Source: Planctomycetota bacterium
GTDB lineage: Bacteria; Planctomycetota; Phycisphaerae; Sedimentisphaerales; Anaerohalosphaeraceae
Length of the DNA stretch: 7,370 nucleotides
Assembly (NCBI GenBank): GCA_030637065.1
Contig: DAOVVQ010000189.1
Span: 1-7,370, forward strand
Direction of reading: 5' to 3'
Position 1 is the first letter of the stretch, and every line of letters starts with the position of its first letter. The notes below the pieces were generated by a model. That model was not told the origin of the DNA, made no database searches, and saw only the letters and a list, made by a program, of their open reading frames with translations. Below are positions 5,601 to 7,370 of the stretch, piece by piece. Both the position numbers and the translations under genes were made by a program.

Positions 5601-7370
5601 CACTTGAGTCAGTGTCGATCCGCCAGAAGTACGTAGCCTCAGCGGCAAGTGCCACATCCGGCATCCAACTCATGTTCGGATCGGTGTCGGTGGCAATTGT
5701 GACCTTGTGTTCCAGACTACCGGCACTGGTTCCGAACCAGACGTCGTTATCCGCTGTTGCCACGTTGGTCTTCCACGTAAGCGGCATATCCAGCGGGCTG
5801 ACATCGGTTTCGTTGTTGTAAGGTCCGGGCAGATAGGCCTGGTTGGGATCGTAGTAGACTGTCAGTATCGGAATAGTGTCCGGCACGAGGCTTTCTTTGG
5901 AATGGAAGTCCTGACGGTCATTATCCTGGGTTGTGCGTATCTCCAACGTCACCTTCTGGTCGGATTCGATCGCCATGCCGGAAACATCGAAGGTCTTTCT
6001 CTCGCCGTTAAGCCAGTTGGCAGAACTGCCTATGCGGTCAAGCTCGACGACCCTTTGGGGTCTGTCGCTGGCTGGCGAGTGGGTTATACCAACGCCGGTA
6101 GTATCGACGAACAGGTCGTTGGTGTCCATCATGCCGTCACCTTCGAACCACTCACCGCTATCGCCATAAGTAGTTGACCAGACCGTCGCGGCGCCGTTAT
6201 CTATGTTCTCAGCGGCTACGATACTCAGCGAAGCCTGGCGGGCGTTACCGACAATGCTCTTGAGGTCGAACTTGACGTAGGACCGCCAGTTGGTATTGCC
6301 GCCACCGTTTCTGGTCATCAGGACGGGCTCTGCGCCGTAGTTCCTCACGTTGTTATCAGGATCGTTTCCGGTGCCGCCGTGTATTCCCGCATCATCCGAC
6401 GGGGTAAATACCATGAACGGAAGCGGTTCCTTGGTGGCGTTAACTATCATGATATCGTTGGAATCCGACTCGCCATCGGAGACCATGCAGAGGAACTCAT
6501 ACGTTCCGGGCTTGGATATAGTGATATCCGGGGCAAATGATGTTGGAGATCCGATCGTACTTCCACCTGCGGGGCCGTTATACTGCCTCCAATAAGTGAC
6601 TGTCACTGGATTGGGATAGCTATCCTGATCGCTGGCAACAGCCAAGGCATTAACCTCGCCGCCGCGCTTGGTGTACGTGCTGTGCGGTCCGCCGGCATCG
6701 ACTGTCGGTGCAATGTTGCTGTCATACGTGGTGAAGCTCCAGACTGCTCCGTCGCCGTCGCCACCGGGGATGCTGTTTACGATCTTCCAGTAGTAGGTTG
6801 TGCTCAGGGCAAGATCGCCATAGTAGGTCGGCAGGTACAGGCTCTTGCTGCCGCTTACCGAACCGCTCCAGATCAGGGTCATCGTGGCCTCGCTGGTACC
6901 GAACCACAAATAGTTAGTTCCCACACCTGAAGGACTCTTCCACGAGAGCGTCGGACGCGGATATACACCCGTCTCGCCGTTGAGTACGCCACCGGATACG
7001 CCCGGTGCGTAAGCGAGATTCGGGTCGTAGGTTACCGTCAGCGTCGCTGCGTTTCCGCCTGGCAGTACACCACTGTCAGTGTTTTCCTTCGATCGGAAGT
7101 CCTCCTGTGAGTCGATCTGGTCGGTAAAGAGTTGCAGGGTTACCTTGCCGTCCGACTCGATGATCATATCAGAGACGTCAAACTGCTTTCTGTCGTGTGT
7201 AGACCAGCTTTCGGTTGTCGCCGCCACAATTGCGCCCTGGACAAGATCGTTGGTTGCGCCGATCAGGCTGTTTGCGTCCTCAGCAGATTGACCCTCAACC
7301 CATTCGCCACTGGGGCCGTACGTTGTCGCATAGATCCTTGTTTCATGGGTTATGCTTCCGTCAGCCTCGA
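2695..7370 (-). CDS. Large secreted multidomain protein (DNRLRE/FN3/PKD repeats, CBM, LamG, dockerin-like C-terminus), 5' part missing
   Basis: The frame is open from the window edge to a TAA at 2697-2695, giving 1557 visible residues; the true start lies beyond 7370. Domains by visible residue: partial DNRLRE/CBM96-like 1-123, FN3-like 124-218, PKD-like 219-312, DNRLRE 317-515 ('SYVKFDL', 'GEWFEG', 'FDVSGMAIESD'), FN3-like 516-600, PKD-like 601-698, DNRLRE 702-886 ('SYLKFDLS'), FN3-like 887-979 ('TYFWRIDSD'), FN3-like 980-1082, jelly-roll carbohydrate-binding module 1084-1247 ending 'IDNIRLYASRC', degenerate dockerin-like half 1257-1277 ('GGDCYADEP', 'SEHWL'), LamG about 1293-1516 ('ELRVYDRALSQQEI'), and a C-terminal dockerin-like EF-hand loop 1531-1557 ('DTNDDGNFDYED'). 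Such proteins are exported; binding of polysaccharide or surface assembly is inferred, and no catalytic domain is seen. Cysteines are rare; the two near 1247 and 1261 could form a disulfide. A strong intrinsic terminator follows about 40 nt after the stop. Domain names come from motif recognition, not a search. Confidence 0.9.
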   Translation of the reverse strand, partial: EADGSITHETRIYATTYGPSGEWVEGQSAEDANSLIGATNDLVQGAIVAATTESWSTHDRKQFDVSDMIIESDGKVTLQLFTDQIDSQEDFRSKENTDSGVLPGGNAATLTVTYDPNLAYAPGVSGGVLNGETGVYPRPTLSWKSPSGVGTNYLWFGTSEATMTLIWSGSVSGSKSLYLPTYYGDLALSTTYYWKIVNSIPGGDGDGAVWSFTTYDSNIAPTVDAGGPHSTYTKRGGEVNALAVASDQDSYPNPVTVTYWRQYNGPAGGSTIGSPTSFAPDITISKPGTYEFLCMVSDGESDSNDIMIVNATKEPLPFMVFTPSDDAGIHGGTGNDPDNNVRNYGAEPVLMTRNGGGNTNWRSYVKFDLKSIVGNARQASLSIVAAENIDNGAATVWSTTYGDSGEWFEGDGMMDTNDLFVDTTGVGITHSPASDRPQRVVELDRIGSSANWLNGERKTFDVSGMAIESDQKVTLEIRTTQDNDRQDFHSKESLVPDTIPILTVYYDPNQAYLPGPYNNETDVSPLDMPLTWKTNVATADNDVWFGTSAGSLEHKVTIATDTDPNMSWMPDVALAAEATYFWRIDTDSSEGQVWRFTVKSNDPPTVDAGNTRIAYLSKGGTITLDGSVTDDLLPDWGTVTTTWYVESKPDGASVTFDPDASDMTAEATFDLLGDYVLRLQASDGEEDANDLMNVLVLERPLVEDSRLPTDDAYVNNQNDSTRDRNYGAGTDLNVRSGDNRRFSYLKFDLSDIVGNIRLATLDLNPREDMDDTQVSAVTYGSGEWFEGSGPASGTDPNDYSGVGITWNSDDLVWGSQLDEILGIIADTTYEFDVTDMAIESDGKATFGLTTSRDGGVNSWRSKEVDNENRWPVLTIIYDPNQAYRPGNLGGPGDGAIEVHPRPDAFTWKAGGDTTVNRFYFGTDENNLIQLDGDLAASSGADMSMDVFTWFGELLANTTYFWRIDSDYSVGETWEFVTMVNHPDAPILLTPNDGALDAPPVALSWSASETVESEGGWYDLHLSTDLTAVQSLSALVATLDAGTLAVEIANLDLETVYYWTVQATHASKGPWPAADVFGFVTNNYEQLEGFEDVNAVEDYWVAGGGATISTGTYDQGGDQSMKIDYIDSSAPAAIGTLSIGPRDFSPAGGGGRVAMRIGYHGLETNDPAEEWMYVRLTGSSGSVANAYWLEDITEYSWLAWDNVNIDLADFTGAGLDAVTEIAVGIGDGSGGESGTLYIDNIRLYASRCVTSEVDGFFIGGDCYADEPNELLALSEHWLAEEVTVTGASDPGTDGLLLHFAFDETEGDFISTTSIGTTTAFLERGSNLSYSQAPAPIPGGGGSSIYVTRSERIEIEDPNLAGADGAVTVSLWVMGDEITNQINDKGKLPVQEPFRFRIGGSNYWQIYATGNSGNPRKTGGGNTVSWNGEDTIPDDWQLAWHHIAVIHDSSTNFEALYLDGVKRAHDGYWLTDNIILDPFAGGDITEIRVPHNNRFDGFIDELRVYDRALSQQEILFLANETEVTQPVVGTGPDTNDDGNFDYEDLADLAEVWYLEKLFP
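4432..5265 (-). repeat. Protein-level module copy 3 of the large gene (DNRLRE - FN3, PKD replaced)
   Basis: Residues 702-979 carry 'SYLKFDLS', 'GEWFEG', 'FDVTDMAIESDGK', 'WRSKE', 'YDPNQAYRPG', 'FYFGTDE', 'TYFWRIDSD' and 'WEFVT'. Where copies 1 and 2 continue into 'PTVDAG' PKD domains, this copy continues into another FN3-like domain ('APILLTPNDGA', 'YYWTVQ'). The array therefore ends here and the C-terminal binding domains begin. Confidence 0.75.
5266..6420 (-). repeat. Protein-level module copy 2 of the large gene (DNRLRE - FN3 - PKD, complete)
   Basis: Residues 317-701 form the only complete module in the window. Signatures are 'SYVKFDL', 'SGEWFEG', 'FDVSGMAIESD', 'FHSKE', 'YDPNQAYLPG', 'VWFGTS', 'TYFWRIDTD', 'WRFTV' and 'PTVDAGN'. 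Its YDPN block (Y codon at 5853) is 1113 nt (371 codons) from that of copy 3. It sets the unit length at about 385 residues. Confidence 0.8.
6421..7370 (-). repeat. Protein-level module copy 1 of the large gene (DNRLRE partial - FN3 - PKD)
   Basis: Visible residues 1-316. It carries the recurrent signatures 'FDVSDMIIESDGKVTLQL', 'RSKE', 'YDPNLAYAPG', 'LWFGTSE', 'TTYYWKIV', 'WSFTT' and 'PTVDAGG'. The YDPN codon block (Y codon at 7029) is 1176 nt (392 codons) from the same block in copy 2. The copies are clearly diverged at DNA level, so this is an old duplication rather than a recent expansion. Confidence 0.8.

Noticed and set aside
7225..7227. GTG at 7227 as the start of the large gene
   Set aside because: It lies in the middle of a DNRLRE-like domain. 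The frame continues open with matching domain sequence ('TYGPSGEWVEG') to the window edge, and there is no signal peptide or Shine-Dalgarno.
1..7370. Possible circular element because both window ends contain a similar 'ctggggccgta' word
   Set aside because: The similarity is explained by the same protein motif (TYGP) in paralogous DNRLRE domains. The adjoining bases differ.
1..7370. CRISPR array, tRNA, rRNA, insertion sequence
   Set aside because: No short regularly spaced repeats, no tRNA T-loop with acceptor pairing, no rRNA core sequences, and no transposase or terminal inverted repeats with target duplication were found.

Overview
The window looks like chromosome of a marine or sediment planctomycete, most likely of the class Phycisphaerae (Sedimentisphaerales-like). 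This rests on protein style only. The evidence is very large secreted proteins built from DNRLRE/CBM96-like, fibronectin-III-like and PKD-like domains, a 'IDNIRLYASRC' carbohydrate-binding module followed by a dockerin-like Cys/Trp motif, a LamG domain ending in 'ELRVYDRALSQQEI', and a C-terminal dockerin-like EF-hand loop. That combination is typical of the group. No rRNA, tRNA or housekeeping gene is present to confirm it.

Layout, all on the minus strand, in transcription order. (1) 7370 to 2695: the 3' part (1557 residues) of gene A, which enters from beyond the right edge. It encodes a repeat-built extracellular protein with three DNRLRE-FN3-PKD type modules, an extra FN3, a jelly-roll carbohydrate-binding module, a LamG domain and a C-terminal dockerin-like motif. 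(2) 2694 to 2034: a 661-nt intergenic region. It opens with a clear intrinsic terminator for gene A. Next comes a stretch rich in inverted repeats, then a bidirectional terminator-like hairpin. It ends with a putative promoter and a long leader for gene B, which holds a 31-codon small ORF with a good Shine-Dalgarno overlapping a terminator-like hairpin. (3) 2033 to 1: the 5' part (677 residues) of gene B, with a Sec signal peptide, an unrecognised N-terminal beta-rich domain, three PKD-like domains and the beginning of a DNRLRE domain. It runs off the left edge.

Genes A and B are paralogous in their PKD and DNRLRE modules and lie head to tail, so they look like members of a local family of exported surface or polysaccharide-associated proteins. 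No catalytic domain is visible, so the probable role is adhesion, carbohydrate binding or scaffolding rather than hydrolysis. The plus strand carries no convincing gene. Its open frames are shadows of the two large minus-strand genes.
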